From a virus, in IMG/VR virus record IMGVR_UViG_3300048028_000291, positions 1-20,731 of that record: a DNA stretch of 20,731 nucleotides. One strand, written 5' to 3'. The notes under the pieces were generated by a model that did no database searches, was not told the origin of the DNA, and saw only the letters and a program-made list of their open reading frames with translations. Shown here piece by piece: positions 5,729 through 12,237 of the stretch. A program made the position numbers and the translations under genes. Position 1 is the stretch's first letter, and each line of letters begins with the position of its first letter.

Positions 5729-6030
5729 TGATCCTTACCCATATTTGTGAAGCCATAATAAGCTGCAACTATAGCAGCAATACTGACATAGTATATATTA
5801 CTCATGCTTGCTAACATTACTGAGGCTTGAGGTAACTCCATCCATTCCGTAAAAATAACGCCAAATGGAAACAAAAGCATACCTGTTAAGCTAAACCATG
5901 CCATTCTACGTTGTGCATCGCGCTTGGCATCGGCATCTAAAACCTGTCTACGCAATTGATCGAGCATTATTTCGCGCTCATCTGGATCAATTTTGCCGTT
6001 ATCGTTTAGATCATATTTTGCTTTGGGCAT
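5725..6030 (-). CDS. Membrane protein with an N-terminal EF-hand calcium loop
   Basis: A 101-residue protein. Residues 7-18 are a textbook EF-hand loop (DLNDNGKIDPDE), with Asp7, Asn9, Asn11, Gly12, Ile14, Asp15 and Glu18 in the canonical positions 1, 3, 5, 6, 8, 9 and 12. A charged helix (19-43) follows, then two membrane spans at about 44-61 and 72-94. The ATG at 6030 has GGAG 7 bases upstream and is preferred over the ATG at 6036. It is placed directly before the holin and endolysin, with ATGA overlap, so a role in lysis timing or as a second holin or antiholin is plausible. Only one EF-hand is present, so calcium binding would need a dimer or be weak. Confidence 0.75.
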   Translation of the reverse strand: MPKAKYDLNDNGKIDPDEREIMLDQLRRQVLDADAKRDAQRRMAWFSLTGMLLFPFGVIFTEWMELPQASVMLASMSNIYYVSIAAIVAAYYGFTNMGKDQ

Positions 6031-6208
6031 ATGCATACTCCTGTACTATTCTTCTATCGTATCCCAATATTATTAGCTTACCACGTTTATCATATGCTGC
6101 AAACTTCTTGCCACGCTCTACTATTGTTGGCTGTTTACTTCTAGGCAAGTCACCTTCATTGAGTTGTGCGTTACCATTATCTTTGCTTTTTCTGCTTGCT
6201 CTAGGCAT
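6011..6208 (-). CDS. Small basic protein of unknown function
   Basis: A 65-residue basic protein, not recognised. A polar N-terminus (MPRASRKSKDNGNAQLNEGD) precedes a beta-like C-terminal half (KKFAAYDKRGKLIILGYD) that could be a small hairpin fold. The ribosome site is weak (AAGCAAGA). The 3' end overlaps the EF-hand gene start by 20 bases. It is kept because the frame continues the gene series and fills the only space between lysis genes; it has no membrane span or lipobox, so it is not an obvious outer-membrane spanin. Confidence 0.55.
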   Translation of the reverse strand: MPRASRKSKDNGNAQLNEGDLPRSKQPTIVERGKKFAAYDKRGKLIILGYDRRIVQEYAYAQSKI

Positions 6209-6290
6209 TCTTGCTTATCCGAAAATGTGCCGATCTGATAATATTGTAAGCGGTCTGTACTAATAAAATGTAGAAAAACCAAAACATAAA
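6209..6290 (-). other. Intergenic gap in the lysis region, possible weak promoter
   Basis: An 82-base gap in an otherwise gapless leftward operon. It contains TACAAT on the - strand (6248-6243), a 5 of 6 match to a -10 box, but no convincing -35 at 16-18 bases. It could hold a weak internal promoter for the holin and endolysin genes, or simply be spacer. No hairpin with a T run was seen. Confidence 0.25.
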
Positions 6291-6746
6291 TCATTTAAAA
6301 TAATCCCAGAAATCTATCCAACCCATGTGATGCAGATAAGCAGTTGCCCCAATAGCAGACGCAGTGAGTAAGAAAAATACCCCAGCTAAGGTAAGAGCTA
6401 GTTCTTGTCGCTCTATAGCGTCACGCCTTGCTTGAGCCTCTGCCTCACGTTTTTCTAATAAAACTTCCTTGCGTATTTTTAATAGCTCTAACCATTTTGA
6501 TCTTCCGTAGGTTTGGGTGATCCATTCTTGGAGTTCTGCTTCAGCTTCTGCTGCCGCTCTAACACTCGCCCAGCGATCCAACGCCGTAGCATTGGTGCTT
6601 TTTCCCGATATACCTTTTTTCTGTAACGTTTTCTTAGCGTGGTCAGTTGCGTCAAAGAACTTTCCTATATCTTTTGAAAGAGCGGCAATCGTTTTACCAG
6701 CAGCTAACCCTGTTTTTAGTCCTGCAAGGATTGTAATAGGGTCCAT
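6291..6746 (-). CDS. Coiled-coil protein with C-terminal membrane span
   Basis: A 151-residue protein. The N-terminal part (TILAGLKTGLAAGKTIAALS) is a weakly hydrophobic, Ala/Gly-rich helix. Residues about 60-115 form a long charged helix (AAAEAEAELQEWITQ through EKREAEAQARRDAIERQ), and a single strong membrane span follows at about 116-137. The end is short and aromatic (GWIDFWDYFK). The design suggests an inner-membrane protein with a large cytoplasmic coiled coil. Its start follows the preceding stop by 2 bases. It sits among lysis and small membrane genes downstream of the capsid module; lysis control or superinfection exclusion are both possible. No family is recognised with confidence. 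Confidence 0.7.
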   Translation of the reverse strand: MDPITILAGLKTGLAAGKTIAALSKDIGKFFDATDHAKKTLQKKGISGKSTNATALDRWASVRAAAEAEAELQEWITQTYGRSKWLELLKIRKEVLLEKREAEAQARRDAIERQELALTLAGVFFLLTASAIGATAYLHHMGWIDFWDYFK

Positions 6747-6748
6747 AA

Positions 6749-7144
6749 TTACATCCCATCGTTGCGGCTAAACTCTACTGTCTTTTCTAATATAGCAATG
6801 CGAGATTGAAGCTTGATGATCTCCATCATATGACTAGCCATGCCACCCATATCCTCATTGATCATATCTATGTCTTCCCAAATCTCATTGTCGGCATCTT
6901 CCATGTCTTCATAAAACTCTGATAATATATCAATAATCTCTTGCAGATGATCAGTATTACGCTGCACATCTCTAATTAGATTAGTCTTATCAGTAGCGTT
7001 ATTCTCAACAGTTAGAATGTTAACTGTTTCTTCTAGGTTAGATATTGTGCTTGCTTGCTGTGCCGTCCACCAAATAAAACCGCCGATCTGAGCTATAACA
7101 ACTCCAACTACAGCAATACTTACTTTTGGCAGCTTATCTGACAT
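6749..7144 (-). CDS. Membrane-anchored coiled-coil protein, possible inner spanin
   Basis: A 131-residue protein with one N-terminal membrane span (about 8-27, VSIAVVGVVIAQIGGFIWW) after a short basic start, followed by a long soluble part predicted as coiled coil (STISNLEETVNILTVENN, later MMEIIKLQSRIAILEKTVEF). The N-in, C-out topology with a periplasmic coiled coil is that of Rz-like inner spanins, which help fuse inner and outer membranes during lysis. A matching outer-membrane lipoprotein is not visible inside or next to it, so the spanin label is only a hypothesis. A notable acidic stretch (EFYEDMEDADNEIWEDID) breaks the coiled coil. Its gene starts two bases after the XhlA-like gene stops. 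Confidence 0.68.
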   Translation of the reverse strand: MSDKLPKVSIAVVGVVIAQIGGFIWWTAQQASTISNLEETVNILTVENNATDKTNLIRDVQRNTDHLQEIIDILSEFYEDMEDADNEIWEDIDMINEDMGGMASHMMEIIKLQSRIAILEKTVEFSRNDGM

Positions 7145-7146
7145 GA

Positions 7147-7338
7147 TTATCCCATAATACTCATACGAATAATCAGCAATAAACTAGCGCCAGTAATACC
7201 AATCATAATTGCTTCCATACGCTTCATACGATTGTACAAATCTTTAAACTGTATTTTCATTTCAGTTTGTATCTCAATCATTTGCTTTTCCAATGCGTCA
7301 ATGCGTGAGTGCGCTGATTGTACTGTGCGCTTATTCAT
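7147..7338 (-). CDS. Small XhlA-like coiled-coil membrane protein
   Basis: A 63-residue protein with a coiled-coil helix (residues 8-43, SRIDALEKQMIEIQTEMKIQ region) and one C-terminal membrane span (about 44-61, IMIGITGASLLLII). This is the layout of XhlA-type proteins, which work with holins at the inner face of the membrane. The ATG at 7338 shares its A with the stop of the preceding gene (TAATG) and has GGAAGGG 9 bases upstream; an earlier in-frame ATG at 7356 lies inside the preceding gene. The family match rests on architecture more than on sequence identity. Confidence 0.65.
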   Translation of the reverse strand: MNKRTVQSAHSRIDALEKQMIEIQTEMKIQFKDLYNRMKRMEAIMIGITGASLLLIIRMSIMG

Positions 7339-7637
7339 TAATATGTACCCTTCCAAACTCTAAGGTCTTGAAATTCATTACTCAATAACTTGCGCTTTAT
7401 GACTTCTTTAACTGCGCCTGTATCTGACCAACTAACGCCAGCCTCTTTTAGCCATATGCCAAGTAATGCCAGATCGACATTACCAACGTGTTTATGATCA
7501 GATCCAAAACTATTGTCAGAATGCTGTCTGGCATACTCAACATCCTTTAGCATTTCATTAGCGTCATGCGTGTTCTTGATGATTAGATTATCACCCTCAA
7601 ACTTGTATGACTCTCTAATTTTAGTGCTATTAGACAT
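7338..7637 (-). CDS. Small protein of unknown function between capsid and lysis genes
   Basis: A 99-residue soluble protein, not recognised. It contains YKFEGDNLIIKNTHDANEML, a His-rich turn (GSDHKHVGNVD) and an amphipathic C-terminal part ending WKGTY. The ATG at 7637 overlaps the preceding stop as TAATG; an ATG at 7646 would leave only one base after GAGG and is rejected. Position right after a head-associated gene suggests a virion assembly or late accessory role, but nothing in the sequence decides this. Confidence 0.65.
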   Translation of the reverse strand: MSNSTKIRESYKFEGDNLIIKNTHDANEMLKDVEYARQHSDNSFGSDHKHVGNVDLALLGIWLKEAGVSWSDTGAVKEVIKRKLLSNEFQDLRVWKGTY

Positions 7638-7885
7638 TATTGCCATGCCTCATTAATATCTGCTGTCTGCGGATCGTCAGCTTTTAGTGTGCCATCATCA
7701 TTTCTGGCCCGTGTCTTTTTTGCTGCTTTTTTTGCAGGCTTTGGATCTGCCTTTAGCACTTCAAAAGCATTTGGCTTCATAACCATAATCTCTTTTACTT
7801 CTGCTTCAGGTAAATCAACCTTATCTCCACCCCTCATAATACCTTTGGATGTTGAGATGCTTCTGTCTATTACTAATACTTTCAT
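7637..7885 (-). CDS. Small Lys/Ala-rich head-region protein
   Basis: An 82-residue protein. Residues 1-45 (KVLVIDRSISTSKGIMRGGD, then a short helix ending VMKPNAFEVL) look like a small beta-alpha domain often found beside capsid genes. Residues 46-62 are Lys/Ala/Pro-rich (KPAKKAAKKTRAR), suggesting DNA or capsid-surface contact. It has the best ribosome site in the late region, AGGAGG 5 bases before the ATG at 7885, which comes just after a terminator-like hairpin. It may be a minor head or completion protein; no exact family is claimed. Confidence 0.7.
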   Translation of the reverse strand: MKVLVIDRSISTSKGIMRGGDKVDLPEAEVKEIMVMKPNAFEVLKADPKPAKKAAKKTRARNDDGTLKADDPQTADINEAWQ

Positions 7886-7898
7886 TTTTTCCTCCTGT

Positions 7899-7924
7899 AA
7901 AAGTAGGGGCATTTCTGCCCCCAC
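7899..7924 (-). terminator. Terminator-like hairpin after the capsid gene
   Basis: Read leftward, GTGGGGGC, a 6-base loop and GCCCCTAC form an 8-bp stem with one G-T pair, followed by TTTT. It lies 8 bases past the capsid gene stop. The T run is short, so it probably reduces rather than ends transcription into the lysis genes, giving more capsid mRNA than downstream mRNA. Confidence 0.55.
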
Positions 7925-7932
7925 CTATTATA

Positions 7933-8889
7933 TTATGAAGTTGTGTTATCAGCAATAATGCCGTTTGCAGCTTCGTTTTTAGCACAAAGTGTAAGCTCAG
8001 TAACAATTTGTCTCTGAGTGTTATCACCAGTTTTTGCAAGTTCTACGTTTTTAGTTGGACGCAGTGTCGCAACTTCCCACATATCGTCCTGCATGATGAA
8101 AACGTCACGACTTCTGTTCTCGCGGCTAGGCATAAACTCTATAGTTCCCCACGGAGTTGTATATACTGCCAAGCTTTTGATCACACGCTCGTCACTTGCC
8201 TGTACACTTGAACGCTGGTTGTTGTTACCAGTAAAGCCCAATGCCACATTCATTTGAAAAGCAGATAGATACACCGTGTCTGGCTCTCCACCGTTTTCCC
8301 AAACTGATTGCATAACATTGTCAAATTTGGCCTGTGAAAACGCTGTAGGAGCGCCTGAGTCGGTACGTGCGTTGCTGCCTGTGCCGTTAGGATTGGCACC
8401 AGAACTTGCAGAAACAAAGTTCACGTTGGTGGTCATCCAAGCTGGAGCGCCTGCAAGCTCTCTAGCAGCAGTCGCGCTGCCAGCTACTTTTGCATTATTG
8501 TCAAATAAAGCTTTCTCTATATCGAGTTTTTGCTCTTTGGCAATTTTTACAATTTGGTAGGCCATTTCACGTTGACGCCCAGCCTTGTTAAGACCTTCAT
8601 CAGTATCAGTTACGATTACCGCATTTTTGAAAATTTGAGTCCTGTTGTTGAGACGAACAGTTGCAACAGCCGCTTGAGCCGCAGTTGCGTCACCTTCAAT
8701 ATGTGCGTTTGCGCCACTATTTCTCAACGTATCAGTCTGCCATTCTACTAATGTATTGTTGGCAGTTGTCTTCCCGCACTTAGAGAAAAATGGAGTGCTT
8801 TCAGGAGTAATATTTGAGATAATATCACTCAAATCCTCCCTGATTCCTACTTGATCGTAAGAATCAAATGTGTTGCTTGGTTGTGCCAT
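7933..8889 (-). CDS. Major capsid protein (SU10/DUF5309-type, HK97-like fold)
   Basis: The 318-residue protein matches the SU10 major capsid protein family. The N-terminus NTFDSYDQVGIREDLSDIIS followed by ITPESTPFF is its hallmark. Later parts (residues about 60-110, RLNNRTQIFKNAVIVTDTDE) correspond to the long-helix/E-loop region, and the C-terminal half holds the P- and A-domain strands (PDTVYLSAFQ, WGTIEFMPSR, VFIMQDDMWE). It self-assembles into the icosahedral shell. No long scaffold-like N-terminal extension is present; the separate scaffold gene just upstream supplies that function. AAAGGA precedes the ATG. Hairpins lie on both sides of the gene, fitting separate control of a protein needed in hundreds of copies. 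Confidence 0.92.
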   Translation of the reverse strand: MAQPSNTFDSYDQVGIREDLSDIISNITPESTPFFSKCGKTTANNTLVEWQTDTLRNSGANAHIEGDATAAQAAVATVRLNNRTQIFKNAVIVTDTDEGLNKAGRQREMAYQIVKIAKEQKLDIEKALFDNNAKVAGSATAARELAGAPAWMTTNVNFVSASSGANPNGTGSNARTDSGAPTAFSQAKFDNVMQSVWENGGEPDTVYLSAFQMNVALGFTGNNNQRSSVQASDERVIKSLAVYTTPWGTIEFMPSRENRSRDVFIMQDDMWEVATLRPTKNVELAKTGDNTQRQIVTELTLCAKNEAANGIIADNTTS

Positions 8890-8908
8890 TATGTATTCCT
8901 TTCAACGG

Positions 8909-8917
8909 CTTATAGCA
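8909..8917 (-). promoter_or_regulatory. Possible extended -10 promoter element for the capsid gene
   Basis: Leftward, the sequence TGCTATAAG matches an extended -10 element (TGnTATAAT, with one mismatch), but no -35 box is seen 17 bases upstream. A transcript would start near 8902, right before the capsid ribosome site, leaving a leader of about a dozen bases. It overlaps the hairpin arm, so the two readings compete. Confidence 0.25.
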
Positions 8918-8931
8918 TTTTGTTAATGCTA
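8913..8931. repeat. Perfect hairpin between scaffold and capsid genes
   Basis: TAGCATT, 5-base loop, AATGCTA, a perfect 7-bp stem covering the scaffold stop codon and ending just upstream of the capsid ribosome site. Leftward it has no T run, so it is not a terminator in that direction. It could protect the 5' end of capsid mRNA or be an RNase processing site. Confidence 0.5.
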
Positions 8932-9891
8932 AGTTTTCATAATTAAGTCGATTGCATCTTCCATTCGACCTGTCTTTTGCAATTTAGCAAATTGCTTACG
9001 CTTTAGTGAGCCTTCTGGATCAGCAACCTTCTTAGCTCCAGCCCGTACAACAGGTTTGGCATTCTTGCCTTTGGCTTCTGCCTTTTTGCGATTTGCAACT
9101 ATACGTCTAAACTTCATGGCATCATTAGCCATTTGTATATAACGTGCATCGGCTGTGGCTGCGATTTCTTGATCGCTAAACCCATACTCTTTGGCACTAC
9201 CCATTAATGACTGCCAGTGAGAAGAACTCTTTTCTGGGTCAGCCAATTCAGGAATTTTGCCTCTGATTATTTCAGCCTGTTCTGCGACAAAGGATTGGTG
9301 CTGCTGATCAGCTTGCTGCCTTTGTTGATTTTGTAGTTGTTGCATTTGCATCTGCTGCTGCTGGTAGCCTTGCATATCAGCATCGTATTTAGCTCTTTGC
9401 TCCATATAGGAGACTGGATCACTCTCAGCTAAACCATGATCTGGTAGCTTAGGTGGTGATACAAAGCCTTGTTGTTGAGACTGATTATAAAGGTAACTTA
9501 CCGTTTGCTCACGCTGTAAGACTTCAGAAGCTTTTTGCTCAATTTGCTTTCGCATATCAGCAACTTCTTGAAATCTTTTATTTATTGCGCTTTGACCTGA
9601 ATAACTTTGCTTTAACTGATCTATTGTTACCGTTTCTTCCTTGCCGTCTGCCTTGACGGTGTAATACTCTGGCCCGACAGTTTCTTCTTCAATGTCATCT
9701 GCTTCAATTTCAGCATCTAATAATTCCTCATCAGATACCTCTAGTTCATCAAGCTCTCCAGTTTCTTCAACTGCTTCCACTTCTGGATCTACAATTGTTT
9801 CCTCTTCGACTTGATTAGTTTCGCCTGTTTCTTCTTGGGCTGGCGCTATGATTTGTTCAATCGCGCTTTGTATGCTGTCAGTCGTTTCCAC
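8929..9891 (-). CDS. Scaffold protein
   Basis: A 320-residue protein lying directly upstream of the capsid gene, as scaffolds usually do. Residues 1-72 are extremely acidic (stretches such as EEETIVDPEVEAVEETGELDE). A hinge with EYYTVKADGKEETVTIDQLK follows (about 75-94), then a long helical region rich in Gln (about 165-200, QQQQMQMQQLQNQQ), and a basic C-terminus (RRIVANRKKAEAKGKNAKP, then a helix ending IDLIMKT) that probably binds the capsid interior, like the P22 and phi29 scaffolds. It would guide procapsid assembly and then leave or be cleaved. The start is GTG at 9891, with AGGAG 7 bases upstream; no ATG fits. The call rests on position and composition. Confidence 0.82.
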   Translation of the reverse strand: METTDSIQSAIEQIIAPAQEETGETNQVEEETIVDPEVEAVEETGELDELEVSDEELLDAEIEADDIEEETVGPEYYTVKADGKEETVTIDQLKQSYSGQSAINKRFQEVADMRKQIEQKASEVLQREQTVSYLYNQSQQQGFVSPPKLPDHGLAESDPVSYMEQRAKYDADMQGYQQQQMQMQQLQNQQRQQADQQHQSFVAEQAEIIRGKIPELADPEKSSSHWQSLMGSAKEYGFSDQEIAATADARYIQMANDAMKFRRIVANRKKAEAKGKNAKPVVRAGAKKVADPEGSLKRKQFAKLQKTGRMEDAIDLIMKT

Positions 9892-9901
9892 GGTACTGCT
9901 C

Positions 9902-10138
9902 CTATTGTTTACGATCTAAAAGTGTCTCTGCCATTATACAGGCGTCAAGCTGCACTTCGATCTTAGTTAATGCACGCAGTATTGCGTGCGCCTCTTCGCG
10001 CTGCTCAACGTCTTCAGCAACACTAGCCGTAAAAAGCCTAATTTGCTCATTACGAACATCCTCAATAAACTGCTTAAATGCAGTATCATTTTTTAACCGT
10101 TTGGCATCATCTGCCTGTATTCTTATATCTGTTGTCAT
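9902..10138 (-). CDS. Small helical protein between portal and scaffold genes
   Basis: A 78-residue, probably all-helical protein (RIQADDAKRLKNDTAFKQFI, later EEAHAILRALTKIEVQLDAC). The ATG overlaps the portal stop (ATGA), and it ends 10 bases before the scaffold start. Similar short genes between portal and scaffold are common in phages of this type, where they may be small head-assembly proteins. Not recognised beyond that. Confidence 0.68.
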   Translation of the reverse strand: MTTDIRIQADDAKRLKNDTAFKQFIEDVRNEQIRLFTASVAEDVEQREEAHAILRALTKIEVQLDACIMAETLLDRKQ

Positions 10139-12237
10139 AACCCTGCTGCTCTGGCAGTCATGTCATTTATCTGACGCTCTTTTTCCTGCTCTGCTTTAAT
10201 TCTAGCTATGTCTACTGATGAACCATATTGACCTAAAGTCTTAGCCGCATCAACATATAGATTTTGTGCCATCTGATCTCTTTTTAGATCATCTTGCATA
10301 GTCATGTCTTCGCGTTTTCTAGCATCATCCATTTGCGCTCTTTGCATATCAACTTGCGCCCTAGTTTGCGCTTTCATTGCCTCAGCCTGAACCATAGCTG
10401 TTGCTGGGTCTTGGCTTTGACCTTGCTGGGCCATCATCGCCTGCTGCTGTTGCTGCATTTGCATTAGTTGCATTTCAATCTCTGGTGTAATCGGTGCGAA
10501 GTAACGATCTGCATTTCTAATTCCACTAGAGGCTAACATATCTGTAAGAGTATTACGGATGTTTGTTAGTGATACCAAGCCATTCATAGGGCCGTATGTT
10601 TGATAAACCATAGTTTGTTGCTGCAATGCCATAGCGAGAGCGTTTGTCTTCTCTTCTTCTCTACCAGTGCCAAGCCCCACATTAATAGTAACGTCCATAT
10701 CTATGTCAAAAGCTTTTGGGTCAACTGGCTGGAAGCGTCCATTCATACGCATCATAGCGCCATCTTCCATATTCTTTTGCAGCAATCTCAGCATTAAACC
10801 AAATAAATCTCTAGCACCATCAGCTAGATTTCTAACCATCACCTCTACTTGCCCTGCTGCGGCCTGCACAGTAGCCTGCACAGCGGCCTTAGTTGTTGAT
10901 TGCATAGCATCAGGGTCTAACCCCATAGACGCCCTACTAACGCCTGTCTTGCCCTCTACAAGCTGGTCTAGGTATGTAAGTGCGCCTAGTGTCTGTCCTG
11001 CGGTAAACGGCACAGCTAAATCCTGCACTGCTCCTGCCTGACGCATACGCACAATCGCGCCAATCTCATTGTTTAAAACATCATCTATGTTAACTGCACC
11101 ATCGACTATGCCAACTCTGGGATTATTCGTCATGGCTACATTATCTAATATGCCTCTTAAAATAGAGGTTGCTGCGTCTTGATCGTCTAAAACTAGATCA
11201 GCAATACTTCTGCCATAGAATGTGTGCGGTTCTGGGTCTACTTCAAATTTTGCAAAAGGTAACTCGTCTGCTAACTCATAATCTAGCAGCTTGTACTTAG
11301 TTCCACCGCATAAAAATCTATGCAACACAGCAACCCCTGTTCCATCAACGTCCATCCTCATATAAGCTTCTGTTAATGTAACAGACCGCATGGATGGATC
11401 AGAGCTTGTTTCATCAAAATCACTCGAATAACCTTGGCGCTCGTGTCGCTCTGCTTCAGTCATTTCTGTGCCTGCATCAAAGCTATCTAATTTAAGAATT
11501 TCATCTGCCTCAAAGCCCATAGCAATAAGATCACTGGCCCTCATATCAGACCTATGAACAACAACATGAGCATCCTCTAAGGTTCTGCAATTTCGATCTA
11601 CAAAGAACTCTTCTGGTGGTACACTTTCTATCTTTAGGCAGCCAGCGTATGCTTTTCTTGAGACTTTAGCAGAATGAACAGGCGTCTTCATCTCAACGCC
11701 TTGTTCATCCATACTCATTTCCTGCTCGACAGTATGCTCAAGAACCGTTACATCATCGTCCTGCACTAAAAAGGTATACTCATCATCAGATAAGTTTGTG
11801 TAAGTGTAAATTTCTGCCTCTGGCATTTCTTCCCAGTAAGCTTTTACTATACCTTGCTTCTTGATTAGCGCATCGTGAAAAGCATCGTTTAGCACTCTAT
11901 AGCCGTTGCTACGCTGAAACTCATAATGAACATAATCAGTTGCCTGCTCTGCCATGTTCACATCTTCTGGTCCATGCGGCATAAATTCTACTGGCCTTGC
12001 AGTGCTTAAAAACACACGCATCAATGATGGTTTAATCGCACGCACAGTATCCCGAACCTTAGTGGCAACTACTTTGCTGCGCCCGTCCTCATAGCCTATA
12101 TCGACCTCGCCATCGTAGTAGCGTTGAGCAGTTATTCTATCCTCAGATATTTCGCTTTCAACAAAGTCTACAGCGTCATCAATAGCGGCCTGAACAATGC
12201 TTTCTATCTCTAATTCTGTTTTAGCTTTAAGTTCCAT
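10135..12237 (-). CDS. Portal protein (P22-like)
   Basis: A 700-residue protein that forms the dodecameric ring at one capsid vertex, the DNA entry channel and the tail docking site. The N-terminal region (YYDGEVDIGYEDGRSKVVAT, VRAIKPSLMRVF, QRSNGYRVLNDAFHDAL) is the signature of P22-type portals in podoviruses. The central part holds the wing and stem elements (SVPPEEFFVDRNC, TFYGRSIADLVLDDQ, NNPRVGIVDGAVN). Residues 588 to the end are rich in Gln/Met, then charged helix (MQMQQQQQAMMAQQGQ, later AQMDDARKREDMT), which fits a C-terminal coiled barrel like that of P22 gp1. The length is close to P22's roughly 725 residues. GAGGG stands before the ATG, which directly follows the preceding stop. 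Confidence 0.9.
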   Translation of the reverse strand: MELKAKTELEIESIVQAAIDDAVDFVESEISEDRITAQRYYDGEVDIGYEDGRSKVVATKVRDTVRAIKPSLMRVFLSTARPVEFMPHGPEDVNMAEQATDYVHYEFQRSNGYRVLNDAFHDALIKKQGIVKAYWEEMPEAEIYTYTNLSDDEYTFLVQDDDVTVLEHTVEQEMSMDEQGVEMKTPVHSAKVSRKAYAGCLKIESVPPEEFFVDRNCRTLEDAHVVVHRSDMRASDLIAMGFEADEILKLDSFDAGTEMTEAERHERQGYSSDFDETSSDPSMRSVTLTEAYMRMDVDGTGVAVLHRFLCGGTKYKLLDYELADELPFAKFEVDPEPHTFYGRSIADLVLDDQDAATSILRGILDNVAMTNNPRVGIVDGAVNIDDVLNNEIGAIVRMRQAGAVQDLAVPFTAGQTLGALTYLDQLVEGKTGVSRASMGLDPDAMQSTTKAAVQATVQAAAGQVEVMVRNLADGARDLFGLMLRLLQKNMEDGAMMRMNGRFQPVDPKAFDIDMDVTINVGLGTGREEEKTNALAMALQQQTMVYQTYGPMNGLVSLTNIRNTLTDMLASSGIRNADRYFAPITPEIEMQLMQMQQQQQAMMAQQGQSQDPATAMVQAEAMKAQTRAQVDMQRAQMDDARKREDMTMQDDLKRDQMAQNLYVDAAKTLGQYGSSVDIARIKAEQEKERQINDMTARAAGL

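Noticed and set aside
5898-6263. 121-codon rightward open frame across the lysis region
   Set aside because: It runs antisense over two genes with good starts and recognisable motifs (EF-hand) and has no ribosome site; composition is that of a shadow frame.
10667-11041. 124-codon rightward open frame inside the portal gene
   Set aside because: It lies fully antisense to the conserved portal sequence, without ribosome site or recognisable protein pattern.
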